Shown here in pieces: positions 34,380-43,874 of a stretch of 64,000 nt of DNA. The number at the start of each line of letters is the position of its first letter. Within the stretch, counting starts at the first letter, position 1. Below the pieces are notes generated by a model. The model was not told the DNA's origin. It made no database searches and saw only the letters and a list, made by a program, of their open reading frames with translations. The position numbers and the translations under genes are program-made. The stretch is from an uncultured Duncaniella sp. (GTDB lineage: Bacteria > Bacteroidota > Bacteroidia > Bacteroidales > Muribaculaceae), in contig CATWQI010000012.1 in the NCBI GenBank assembly GCA_958352885.1, positions 1 through 64,000 on the forward strand. Direction: 5' to 3'.

Positions 34380-37300
34380 TTAAAATTTAACATTCAGACC
34401 GACAGTATAGGTCTTATTGATAGGATAATAATATCCCAGATTGCTTACGCCTCCATCGGTAGGATGCATGTAAAATTCAGGGTCGAGATATTTGAGACCA
34501 CTGAATGTAATCAGATTGTATCCGCTTACATAGAATCTCACATTGCTAATGCCGGCCTTTCTGGTCCATTTGTGAGGTAGGGTATAACCCAATTCGATAT
34601 TTTTGAGTCGCAGATAGCGTGCATTTTGCAGTGCATGTTCCGAGTTGGAATTAGGAGTCGAGCCTGTATAGCCATACTCTCCTGCAATCCATTTGGTTGA
34701 CGGATCATAAGGATTGGCTTGCGGGTCGGCGGGATGCCAGCGGTCCATATGTTCGGCAATGGCATTGGTCTGTGACCAGAGTGGCTCAAGTAGAAATTCT
34801 CGAGGAGTGATATAGCGGTTACCTGCTCCTTGAAACAGCATTGACAGATCTATACCCTTCCATTCACCACTGAGTGTCACACCGAAGTTGAGTAGCGGTA
34901 CCAGGCCGGTGTCTGCTATCGGATGTACGTCGAGGTCGTTAATCATGCCGTCACCGTTCCAGTCCTCATATAGATAATCGCCCAGTATGCTTCCACGTCC
35001 GATATATACGGGACTGTAGTAAATCTGATTCCAATCGGTGATACGACCGTCCGCTCCGTATCCCCACCAGATATTGTTGTAACGGTCATTGACATTTTGT
35101 CGCCAGTTGAGGTAGGAATTGCCGGCCTTAGCCTGCTCATAGTATAGAGTCTTGCGGCGCGTATATGATATATTGCCTTTGATTGAATAGGAGAAATCAC
35201 CGATACGATTGTGATGTCCGAGTTCAATCTCGAAACCACTGTCACAGTCGCTGTTGAGATTTTCTTTAGGCAGACTTGCTCCGACACTGCCGGGAAGGCT
35301 GAGATTGCGTGTGGCGTAGAGTCCGTCTCGTGTCCGTTTGAACCAGTCGAATGTGAACGTAAGGCGATTGTTCCAGGCTCCGAGGTCAACGCCGATATCC
35401 CATGTCTTCATTGTATACCAGGTGATATTACGGTTTGCGATACCTTTAGGGTTGGATCCATTGACAAAATTATCGCCAAATATGGAACCGCCTGGAAGTT
35501 GATATATGTTTCCACTTACAGGGTAGTTGTATCCGGTAAGGAACTCATAATTCAGTCCTGAATCATCACCGGTCTTGCCGTATGACCCACGGATTTTAAA
35601 ATTTTCAATAAATTTTAACGGGGAGTCATGCCAGAATTTTTCTTGTGACACTCGCCATCCAACAGATGCTGACGGGAAGAAGCCCCAGCGATTTGAACCG
35701 GCTGGGAAGCGTGAAGAACCGTCATAACGGAAGATAAATTCGGCAAGATATTTACCATCGTAAGCATAGCTAAAACGTCCGGCGACTGACTGGTAGGCGT
35801 AATCATAGAGGGCTGATGCGCTTGAACTCTGATTAAACTGCTGCGTCTCGGTAATGCCGACGAATACTTCAGGTACAGGTAGCATGAGCTCGCGGCTGCC
35901 ATAGAAATTGTCACCTTCCTTGTGCGTATTCTCGAAAAGAACCATTCCTGACACGGCATGATTGCCAAAGCGCTGGTCATAGCCGAGTTGTGCATGCCAC
36001 TGTACGTGGGTCTTGCCATAATAATTACGCTGAACAGAGTAATTGCCATCGGTCATACCCTGGGAGAAGTGGGTTGGTTTGCCTTGGGCCGTGTATGTGT
36101 CAAAGGCCTTCTTGAAAAATTTGTTATCGTTCTGGATATAATCATAGCTGAAAAATCCTTTGGCATAAAGACCTTTCAAAAACGGTGCGTCATAGCGTAG
36201 CGAGATGCTTGACTGAAGCCATCGGCTGATGAGATTCTGCCATCCGTTAGTATCCTTGTCTGCCATAGCAAGCGGATTGATGATGCTTGCATTATCATCC
36301 TTGGTGTGATACAATCCAGCAGCTTCGTCATAGTAGAACGGTTGGAGAGGAGTGAATAGCCATGTGCTTCGAACAATATCGCTTGTGCCATAGCTTGTGA
36401 GAGTGCGCTTGTCGATATGACCGCCAAGATTTACGTCAAGGGTCAGTCCGTCTGCTATTTTTGCAGATATATTGCTGCGCATGGTGTATTTATCGTAGTT
36501 TACAGGATTGTTTTTAAGGAAACTTTCCTGGTATTGATACCCGAGGCTGGTATAGAAACTCATCCTGTCATTTCCACCGCTCGCACTTATAGTGTGCTGA
36601 GTCTGAGGAGCACTGTCGCGAAATACTGCGCCGAGCCAGTTGTAGGATGGGATATCTCCACGACGTGCTGCAGCGATATCTTCGACACTGTAAAACGGTG
36701 TGGGATTGGTAGCGTCGACATTGTGCATGTTATATTTCTCGTTGTACAGCGTCATCCAGTCTGCCCCGCTTACAAGATTGGGAAAATTGGATGGTTTCTG
36801 CCATCCTACATTGCCTGAATAGCTAATGTTGGTTTTTCCTGAGGAACCTTTCTTTGTGGTGATGAGCACAACTCCATTGCCACCCTTGACACCATATATT
36901 GCAGCTGACGCATCCTTCAGAACTGAAATGGTCTCAATGTCCTCCGGGTCGATCCGTGACATATTGTCGCGTGGCACACCGTCTATTACCACAAGCGGAG
37001 TGCCAAATCCGCGTATGTCCATTGATGTCTCGAATGTTCCTGGTTCGGAAGAGTTCTGCCGTACGCGTAATCCGGCTATTTTACCGGTGAGCATATTCTG
37101 GACATTCTCATTTTTTGTGGTGATAATCTCTTTGTTTGAGATAGATGATACCGCACCGGAAAGGGTCTCTTTCTTTTGTGTTCCGTAACCAACCACAACC
37201 ACCTCGTCAAGAGCGAGGTCTTTTTCGTGTAAAATTATGCTATAGTTTTTTCTGTCGGGAGTAATTTTTATTTCGGCATCATCGTATCCGAGATACGATA

Positions 37301-37541
37301 TGTTCAGTACATTGCCGGCTGACACTGTGAGTGCAAATTTCCCTTCCATGTCAGTGGCTACTCCGTTATGAGAGGTCTTGTTAAGAACGGTGGCACCTAT
37401 TATAGGTTCTCCATTTGGGTCGGAAACTGTTCCAGTTATGGAGAAAGAGCCTTGTTGTGCATGCGTGTATCCTGTCGTTAGCGAGAAAACTGCGCATAGA
37501 CATGCTGTTACAAGCCTGTTGATGAATTTTGGAGCTTTCAT
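34380..37541 (-). CDS. SusC/RagA-family TonB-dependent glycan importer
   Basis: A 1053-residue outer-membrane TonB-dependent transporter. After a signal peptide comes a carboxypeptidase-D-like domain (about 33-110, SITGTVSDPNGEPIIGATV). A short TonB-box region (DEVVVVGYGTQKKETL), a plug with SVLKDASAAIYGVKGGNGV and a 22-strand-type barrel ending in TVGLNVKF follow. It pairs with the SusD protein encoded next. The gap of 135 bp from the upstream GH92 gene shows no clear promoter, so it is probably read from the GH38 promoter. Confidence 0.95.
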   Translation of the reverse strand: MKAPKFINRLVTACLCAVFSLTTGYTHAQQGSFSITGTVSDPNGEPIIGATVLNKTSHNGVATDMEGKFALTVSAGNVLNISYLGYDDAEIKITPDRKNYSIILHEKDLALDEVVVVGYGTQKKETLSGAVSSISNKEIITTKNENVQNMLTGKIAGLRVRQNSSEPGTFETSMDIRGFGTPLVVIDGVPRDNMSRIDPEDIETISVLKDASAAIYGVKGGNGVVLITTKKGSSGKTNISYSGNVGWQKPSNFPNLVSGADWMTLYNEKYNMHNVDATNPTPFYSVEDIAAARRGDIPSYNWLGAVFRDSAPQTQHTISASGGNDRMSFYTSLGYQYQESFLKNNPVNYDKYTMRSNISAKIADGLTLDVNLGGHIDKRTLTSYGTSDIVRSTWLFTPLQPFYYDEAAGLYHTKDDNASIINPLAMADKDTNGWQNLISRWLQSSISLRYDAPFLKGLYAKGFFSYDYIQNDNKFFKKAFDTYTAQGKPTHFSQGMTDGNYSVQRNYYGKTHVQWHAQLGYDQRFGNHAVSGMVLFENTHKEGDNFYGSRELMLPVPEVFVGITETQQFNQSSSASALYDYAYQSVAGRFSYAYDGKYLAEFIFRYDGSSRFPAGSNRWGFFPSASVGWRVSQEKFWHDSPLKFIENFKIRGSYGKTGDDSGLNYEFLTGYNYPVSGNIYQLPGGSIFGDNFVNGSNPKGIANRNITWYTMKTWDIGVDLGAWNNRLTFTFDWFKRTRDGLYATRNLSLPGSVGASLPKENLNSDCDSGFEIELGHHNRIGDFSYSIKGNISYTRRKTLYYEQAKAGNSYLNWRQNVNDRYNNIWWGYGADGRITDWNQIYYSPVYIGRGSILGDYLYEDWNGDGMINDLDVHPIADTGLVPLLNFGVTLSGEWKGIDLSMLFQGAGNRYITPREFLLEPLWSQTNAIAEHMDRWHPADPQANPYDPSTKWIAGEYGYTGSTPNSNSEHALQNARYLRLKNIELGYTLPHKWTRKAGISNVRFYVSGYNLITFSGLKYLDPEFYMHPTDGGVSNLGYYYPINKTYTVGLNVKF

Positions 37542-37676
37542 TATTTTTAAGGTATGATTTAGTTTTTTCCGGCTCTACGGTTGCCGGCACCGATTGATTA
37601 GGGCATTGTCTGAGGTGATTAATTAATGATGTTTTCTAATAATGTTTGGGTAGTTGAATTAGGGTATTGATATTTA

Positions 37677-40037
37677 TTAATGTGTTAAATGCTCATTGGG
37701 ATTTGCGCCAAGGCTGATCGAGAGGTTCCCTCCTTTAGCGACTTCGGCAAAGGGGAGCTGTATGCTTTTGATTGACTTGCCGTTTAGTGTCATTGTTTGG
37801 ATATAGTCATTGTCAGACGTGTTGTTTACAGTCTCGATAACAAATTCCTTTCCACTATGATATTGAGGGTTCAGTGTGATTGTTACTTTATCAAATAGCG
37901 GGCTGCCTATTTGGAATGACGGGTTGGGAGCGGTCAGACCTTTGGCGTCAAATAATCCGATTGAAGCCAAGACAAACCATGCCCCGAGCTGACCCTGGTC
38001 CTCGTCTTGTCCATATCCATAACCATGTATGCCTTCGATTCCATAAAACTCACGACATATTGTGCGCATCCATTTCTGTGACAGCCATGGTTTGCCTGAA
38101 AAATTAAAAAGAGCCGAGATATGGAGATTTGGTTGATTACCATGATTGTAATAACTTTTGAGCCCTGAGAATGCGTCAATTTCTTTACCTCCGCCGAAGA
38201 TACTTTCTCTTGAAATTATGAATGTGCTGTCGAGACGGTTATTGAATTCATCGCGACCCACCATTGATACAAGTTTGTCAATATGATGAGGTACATAGTA
38301 AGTATATTGTATGGCGTTTCCTTCCTGAAAACCTATCCAAGGAGCATAAGGATCGAAGTCTGTGATAAAACTTCCGTCCTCGCAGCGTGGACGCATAAGC
38401 TTTGTGCCGGTGTCAAACAGTTTCTTCCATCCGGTCGAAAGATGCGACAGCTTTTTATAATCATCTTTGCGCCCGAGCGAACGTGCCATTTGAGCCACAG
38501 CATATGAACTGAGACAATACTCAAGAGTATGAGATGCCGAGAATCCGGACCCGCGAGTTGTGGTCTGCATATGGAGCTCAGGAGAGTATGGAGAGTAACC
38601 GCGTGTCACGAACTGGCCCACATCAAGTTTGCCTGCACCTGCAGGGCGGTCCATGCTGCATATCTCGTTTTTGAGCGCTGCCTCATATCCGAGATTTATA
38701 TCGAAATTACGGATACCTACGTTATAAGCAGCTGCGATGGCAAGCCCCGTGAAATTGGTACCGACCCCCGATACATATTTACTGCATGCTATGCCGTCGC
38801 CAAGCCAGCCGGCATCTTTGTAAACAAGCAGTTGGCTTGAAATCCAATCGGCATAATACTCGGGCCATGCAAGACTCCAAAACTGTGTGAGGTTCCAGTA
38901 TCCGCCCCATATCGCATCGGTATTGTAATGATTGTGGACTGGTTTACCGGTTTCATCTGTGGCAATATGTCCTATTGAGCCGTTGTTGGCAGGATATGCT
39001 CCGTTCACATCATTTGCAAGTCCGCGACCGAGAAGGGCGTGAAACATACCGGTGTAGAATTTTACACGATTCTCGTATTGTCCACCTTCTACACGGATAC
39101 GACCGAGTGCATTTTCCCATTCTTCATGAGCTCTCGCTCTGGCGCTGTCAAATGTCATGTCAGAGGCTTCATGTGTGAGGTTTGTTCTGGCATTCTCTAC
39201 AGAGGTGTACGAAAGACCGACCTTCACACCTACATCCTGGCGTGATTGCGTGTCAAATGTGAGATATAATCCGGCTCCGGGACCACTGGCGGAGCGTTGT
39301 CCGTCGTATTTTTTATTATTGATAAAAGAGCCGAATGATGTGGGGGTGGCATCAAGTCGGGCGCTGAAGAACATTTTTACGTTGGCTCCCTTCTGGTAGA
39401 TGTCAACATACACAGGCTGTGTAACTACCCAACCTTCTACGCATCCGTCTGCTGTCAGTTCGACATAAGCGTCGCTTACAGGTCCGCTCTCCCCCATGCG
39501 GGTGCCGATGTTGAATATGAGATTAGATTCCTTGCCTGCCGGATAAGTGTAACGGTGAAACCCGACACGCTTGGTCGCTGTCAGTTCAGCAATGATATCA
39601 TAGTCTTTCAGTACTACAGAATAGTAACCCGGACGTGCTGTTTCGTCAGCATGGTCAAATCGTGAGCGGTATCCGCTATCAGGGTTATCAAGCTCACCGG
39701 GGACTGTAATGACTTTTCCTACTGTGGGGGCTATGACAATGCCACCCACTTGAAATTCGTGAAAATTGGCAAATCCCTCAATTGAAGTATGACGAAAATC
39801 ATATCCTACCGCTTGCCAACCGCCAGGGTTGCCGAGATGCCCGTCAGTGGTTGGTGCAAGTTTAGCCATACCGAATGGGACTGCAGCCGGAGTGAAGAAA
39901 AACCAGCGCGAATGGGCAGAGCCTATAAGTGGATTGACATAGTCTGTCAATGATTCTCCACTGTCAGCAGCTCTTGAGCCGGAAATCGAGCCAACACATG
40001 CAATCAGTAATAAGAGCGTTTTTTTGAGTTTCAGCAT
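37677..40037 (-). CDS. GH92-family exo-alpha-mannosidase
   Basis: A 786-residue enzyme that removes alpha-linked mannose by a calcium-dependent inverting mechanism. The signal peptide could be cleaved at a lipobox LIAC (Cys14) or at SRA-A. The N-terminal GH92 domain begins DYVNPLIGSAHSRWFFFTPAAVPFG. The catalytic-region motif DEDQGQLGAW is at 678-687. The usual WDT segment is replaced by IWGGYWNLTQFW, a pattern shared with the second GH92 of this locus, so both may form a separate subgroup. It is encoded 10 bp after the GH38 gene. Confidence 0.9.
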   Translation of the reverse strand: MLKLKKTLLLLIACVGSISGSRAADSGESLTDYVNPLIGSAHSRWFFFTPAAVPFGMAKLAPTTDGHLGNPGGWQAVGYDFRHTSIEGFANFHEFQVGGIVIAPTVGKVITVPGELDNPDSGYRSRFDHADETARPGYYSVVLKDYDIIAELTATKRVGFHRYTYPAGKESNLIFNIGTRMGESGPVSDAYVELTADGCVEGWVVTQPVYVDIYQKGANVKMFFSARLDATPTSFGSFINNKKYDGQRSASGPGAGLYLTFDTQSRQDVGVKVGLSYTSVENARTNLTHEASDMTFDSARARAHEEWENALGRIRVEGGQYENRVKFYTGMFHALLGRGLANDVNGAYPANNGSIGHIATDETGKPVHNHYNTDAIWGGYWNLTQFWSLAWPEYYADWISSQLLVYKDAGWLGDGIACSKYVSGVGTNFTGLAIAAAYNVGIRNFDINLGYEAALKNEICSMDRPAGAGKLDVGQFVTRGYSPYSPELHMQTTTRGSGFSASHTLEYCLSSYAVAQMARSLGRKDDYKKLSHLSTGWKKLFDTGTKLMRPRCEDGSFITDFDPYAPWIGFQEGNAIQYTYYVPHHIDKLVSMVGRDEFNNRLDSTFIISRESIFGGGKEIDAFSGLKSYYNHGNQPNLHISALFNFSGKPWLSQKWMRTICREFYGIEGIHGYGYGQDEDQGQLGAWFVLASIGLFDAKGLTAPNPSFQIGSPLFDKVTITLNPQYHSGKEFVIETVNNTSDNDYIQTMTLNGKSIKSIQLPFAEVAKGGNLSISLGANPNEHLTH

Positions 40038-40047
40038 ACGGATATAT

Positions 40048-43000
40048 TTATTTTACAGTTACTTTAATCATGGTATATTCATAAGGTTTCAGCCATATGT
40101 CAGAGGGGTTAATCTGTGACAAAGGCGTTTCTCGCCAATCGCAACGAGCGACATTTTCAGCTTGTATACTTCCCCAGACCATGGACGTATGAGCGGTTTC
40201 TTTATCCATATTATGTAGCCTGATAATATATCCGGATCCGTCTTTAGCTTGAGTGATGCCGGAGACTGCAATCTTATGGTTGCCTGTAAGTCTGAAGAGT
40301 TGTCTTGCGGGGGTATCTTTGTCGGAGCGGAATGTGACAAGCGGATGTTCACGCTCTTGTCCTCGCTGTTTCAAGCAGAGATCATGAGGATTAGCCGGTT
40401 CGATGGTGTAATGAAATGTGGTACGACCTCCTTGTGATGCCTTATAGTTTGTTCCCCATGTATTGGTCATGACCCATGAATATACGACAGGCGATAGTTG
40501 AGCCATGCGCCACCATCCGTAGCCATGGCGTGGATTAAGTCTGTAATCCTCCCCTGATGTGGAGCCAAATTCAACAAAGGGTGCGTCAACCGATGTCAGG
40601 CATACACCATGTTCAAGGTCGCTGACTGACAGAGCGTTCTGTATTGAATAGTAGTGTTTGTTGACACCTGATAACTGTTCGCGCTCAGGATGCATCTCGC
40701 TCATAGGCAAATCGATTGAAAGGTCGGGATTCGGGAAGTTGAACGGGAATACAAATCTGACATTTTCTTTGTTCAAGATATCCTGCTTTTCGAGAACGTT
40801 TGCGATGTCAACGCGTTGCAATCCACGATATAAGGATATATACCGTATCAGTGAATCACAACCGGGGGCATCCGATACAATTCGTAGCGTAGCCCTAACC
40901 GGACCGTTGTCCACGAGGGTTATGCTTCTGACAGGAGAGGATGTAACCGGGTTGACTGACCTGTGTCCGGAATAATGATACATGTTCAAACCTTCGTCTG
41001 CCACATATTCAAAATCATCACCAGGTATCTTCAATGACTTTATAGTTCCATTTTGTGGCTCAATCTTTACTCTGACAAGTCCGTTGTCAAGAATATCGTT
41101 GGAATAAGCCATGGAATCATGGGTTTTCTCGGTGTTACGTCGTTTTGTTGATTTGACAATCTTATACACGACCGAAGATAGCGGTGGTACATCTTTGGCA
41201 ATAAATGTAAATCGTCCGTCGTGTAGGCGTTGAATGTCAATATTTTTGCCTTCATGGTCAACCAGGGATTCGCATTTAGCGTCAAATGGACCGTCAAACA
41301 CTACAGCGTCAGTACGCATCCAAGATGTAGTGTTGGCTACATGGATGTATCTGCCGTCATTTTTTGTCGGTATGGATTTATTGAAAAGACGAGTGGATTG
41401 GATGTGCGCACTATCGGCGAACATCTTTTTCCCGGACCATAAATCTTTCGTGAATCTGGAGTTGGGTTCTTGACCGCTTCCGGCCGCTCCCCATGTATGC
41501 TCAGAAAAGAGCGAGACATTTTTCCATGCTTCGTTGAAGCTATTATGAGGAAAGTTATTGGCATTACCATACATGCACCATAGAATGCCAGTCGAGGCAA
41601 GACGGGCAGCACTCATGCGATTCATGGCTGTCTCATATGCAGTGGAAGCAGCTCCGTCCTCCCAGGTGGGAGTCATATCGCCGGCATATGTGGGTAATAT
41701 ATTCCCATATTCCTGTTCAAATGCTTCAAAAAATTCTCGCGATGTTGATATGCAGAAGTGAGGTGAGTCGTATTTTTCATTCCATTCTTTTATCACGTCA
41801 GGCATAAGTTCGTCCGGAGGTCCGTTGTCACCATGTACAGTGTAGCGCAGGTAACAAGTATTATAAGGGAAACGGTCGGTTTCAAGTTCCTGTAGATATT
41901 CCCAAATCGGTTCTACGCCACATACTGAAAGTCGTCCTGCAAGCCAGCCATGGAACCAAGAGTAGCCACGTCCGGCTTCCCAAACAAGTACTTTGTCGGT
42001 GCCTGATTGCGATTGCCAGTAGAAAGGTCTGTCGCCCCAGTCAATATGCATGGCGGCAGCGCGGTCATTGCCAATTTTGCCATAAAATGGTACGTAATTT
42101 GGACCGGGTGAATAATATTTTATACCGTTTTGAGCCATCGCTGTCACGAGTCCCCATGTCTGGCCTGGAACATCGCTCATCATAGAAGTCGTACAAGGTA
42201 TGCCTGTCATCTTTTCTATCAGATGAGCATCGTCAAAATAATGCATTAGCTCCTCCTGTCGGCTTATGCCTGTGAGCTGGCTGCCGATTGATGCATCGAC
42301 ACAAATGTCACCATTTTTAATGGCTTCTATCACACGCTGGGCCTTCGGGCTTCCGGCGTATTGGTCAAGATAACCTTTTATGGACCAAGTTGCCTCAGTG
42401 TTCCATTTGTATTTGGCTCCCCGAGGATAGTGGCGAGTGCGTTCAGCAAGTTCAATTGCTCTCTCAAGGTTGCGCCATTGTAGTTTCATGACATCATTCT
42501 GACGATGTGTATAGCCTATGTCCTGGTGGGAATGAGGAAAAAAGGCTACAGTCCATTTACGGGCAGCCGGGACTTCTGAAATATCAGATATGTTTCCCTG
42601 TCGGCTTGACAACGAGATTTTAAGAGTAGTTTTTTCAGTAATGTATCCGGCTGGAAATGTACAATTACATTGGGTGAGACCATCCGGTGAAGGAGCGAGT
42701 GGCATTTCCCATTTATGGTTGCCAAGTTCGAATGACAGTTTGCCTCCTGTATATAGCGGCTTGTCAAAAGTGACATGAAATTCTCGTTTAGGCCCTTCGG
42801 GACTCTTGATATATCCTTGCGAAAAATAGGGCGTAAGCTTGTCTATACGTCCCAGTTTGTGATCGGGTATTTTCTTGGATGTGTAAAATCTTATTTCAGC
42901 AAGTCCGTAATAATCAGGGTTTTGATGCATATCTGCCGCCTCGCGCATTATTATCGGATTATTTCTGTCATAATGATTTCCTTCGCCATCAGCAGCTGCG

Positions 43001-43533
43001 GTTATACAGATATATTTAACATTGATAACCGGAAAAGAGAATACATAGTCCGCTTTTTCGGGATTTTTTCCTTGTGATTCCGGTATAATGTGATATTCTG
43101 ACTTGCCGTCAGGTAAAAGGTGCCATTTTTCTCCATCTGTCGAGTATTCAATGTACACTTTTTTGAGCCCTCGGCGTGTATGTTCATTCTGGTTGTGGTT
43201 CCATATTCGCAGTTGTTCGATTTTGCATGGATTATCAAAGGTGCATAAAAACCAAACTGCTCCTTTGCGGGTGGCGGAGTTGTACTGTATGTCTTTTTTT
43301 GATATCTCAGACACCCACATTCCTTCGCCAAGGTTGTTGGCTATGTGTGATTCGCCCGTCATACCTTTTCCATTTACAGCATTAATCGCCGGAGAGCTGC
43401 TTATCGCGCTGCTTGCTGAAGCTGTAATTATAGAGGATGGGATAGGCTCGTAGATACGTGTGGTGCTGTTTGCTGTTCCAACGTATGCTATGATAGCAGT
43501 AACGGCAGTGATGAATTTAAATTTTAGATTCAT
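40048..43533 (-). CDS. GH38-family alpha-mannosidase with N-terminal discoidin-like domain
   Basis: A 1161-residue enzyme with a signal peptide (about 1-23). An F5/8 type C (CBM32-like) module spans about 35-220 (GAVWFLCTFDNPCKIEQLRIWNHNQ is split across the module core). A linker sandwich and the GH38 domain from about residue 327 follow. The zinc site starts with HSHQD (His336, Asp338). Asp in GDICVDAS is the candidate nucleophile. The C-terminal GH38 beta domains fill the rest. It is first gene of the minus operon, downstream of a good promoter. It would trim alpha-mannosides, retaining configuration, complementing the inverting GH92 enzymes. Confidence 0.85.
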   Translation of the reverse strand: MNLKFKFITAVTAIIAYVGTANSTTRIYEPIPSSIITASASSAISSSPAINAVNGKGMTGESHIANNLGEGMWVSEISKKDIQYNSATRKGAVWFLCTFDNPCKIEQLRIWNHNQNEHTRRGLKKVYIEYSTDGEKWHLLPDGKSEYHIIPESQGKNPEKADYVFSFPVINVKYICITAAADGEGNHYDRNNPIIMREAADMHQNPDYYGLAEIRFYTSKKIPDHKLGRIDKLTPYFSQGYIKSPEGPKREFHVTFDKPLYTGGKLSFELGNHKWEMPLAPSPDGLTQCNCTFPAGYITEKTTLKISLSSRQGNISDISEVPAARKWTVAFFPHSHQDIGYTHRQNDVMKLQWRNLERAIELAERTRHYPRGAKYKWNTEATWSIKGYLDQYAGSPKAQRVIEAIKNGDICVDASIGSQLTGISRQEELMHYFDDAHLIEKMTGIPCTTSMMSDVPGQTWGLVTAMAQNGIKYYSPGPNYVPFYGKIGNDRAAAMHIDWGDRPFYWQSQSGTDKVLVWEAGRGYSWFHGWLAGRLSVCGVEPIWEYLQELETDRFPYNTCYLRYTVHGDNGPPDELMPDVIKEWNEKYDSPHFCISTSREFFEAFEQEYGNILPTYAGDMTPTWEDGAASTAYETAMNRMSAARLASTGILWCMYGNANNFPHNSFNEAWKNVSLFSEHTWGAAGSGQEPNSRFTKDLWSGKKMFADSAHIQSTRLFNKSIPTKNDGRYIHVANTTSWMRTDAVVFDGPFDAKCESLVDHEGKNIDIQRLHDGRFTFIAKDVPPLSSVVYKIVKSTKRRNTEKTHDSMAYSNDILDNGLVRVKIEPQNGTIKSLKIPGDDFEYVADEGLNMYHYSGHRSVNPVTSSPVRSITLVDNGPVRATLRIVSDAPGCDSLIRYISLYRGLQRVDIANVLEKQDILNKENVRFVFPFNFPNPDLSIDLPMSEMHPEREQLSGVNKHYYSIQNALSVSDLEHGVCLTSVDAPFVEFGSTSGEDYRLNPRHGYGWWRMAQLSPVVYSWVMTNTWGTNYKASQGGRTTFHYTIEPANPHDLCLKQRGQEREHPLVTFRSDKDTPARQLFRLTGNHKIAVSGITQAKDGSGYIIRLHNMDKETAHTSMVWGSIQAENVARCDWRETPLSQINPSDIWLKPYEYTMIKVTVK

Positions 43534-43599
43534 GGATGAGACTATATCAGATATGATTGGTTTTGCATTTGTTCTATATGTTCATACAAATACTTCGCC

Positions 43600-43630
43600 G
43601 CAAAGTTAATGATAAAATTTATATTTACAA
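43600..43630 (-). promoter_or_regulatory. promoter of the GH38-GH92-SusCD operon
   Basis: On the minus strand TTG (43630-43628), 19 bases, then TAACTTTGC (43608-43600): a full Bacteroidota promoter. It predicts a leader of about 60 bases to the GH38 start. The divergent gap 43534-43874 also holds the plus promoter listed next and an AT-rich centre with repeated aaaaatttt tracts; no gene is visible there. Confidence 0.8.
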
Positions 43631-43810
43631 TACTTTTCAAAAAAAAATACATATTGATGTTATAATTTTCATCGTGCAGTATATAATACTACTATTCAGT
43701 GGAATATAAGGTACGCACGAGTCGTTGTTTTTTAGATGAATTTAATTGACAGCTTATAGACTTAACAAGATTCAGTCATGAAAAATTTTGATAAAAATTT
43801 TATTCCACTA

Positions 43811-43842
43811 TTGTGTTATTAATAGATTTTTATTTACTTTGC
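43811..43842 (+). promoter_or_regulatory. promoter of the plus-strand GH92 unit
   Basis: TTG at 43811-43813, 20 bases, then TTACTTTGC at 43834-43842, one mismatch from the -7 consensus. The leader to the start at 43875 would be about 25 bases. Confidence 0.65.
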
Positions 43843-43874
43843 ATCGCATTGTCTGAACAAATCACTTATTACGT

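Noticed and set aside
43741..43810. Repeated aaaaatttt tracts in the divergent PUL promoter region as GntR operator
   Set aside because: They are short AT-only palindromes expected by chance in this AT-rich gap and do not match the inverted repeat at the gntR promoter.
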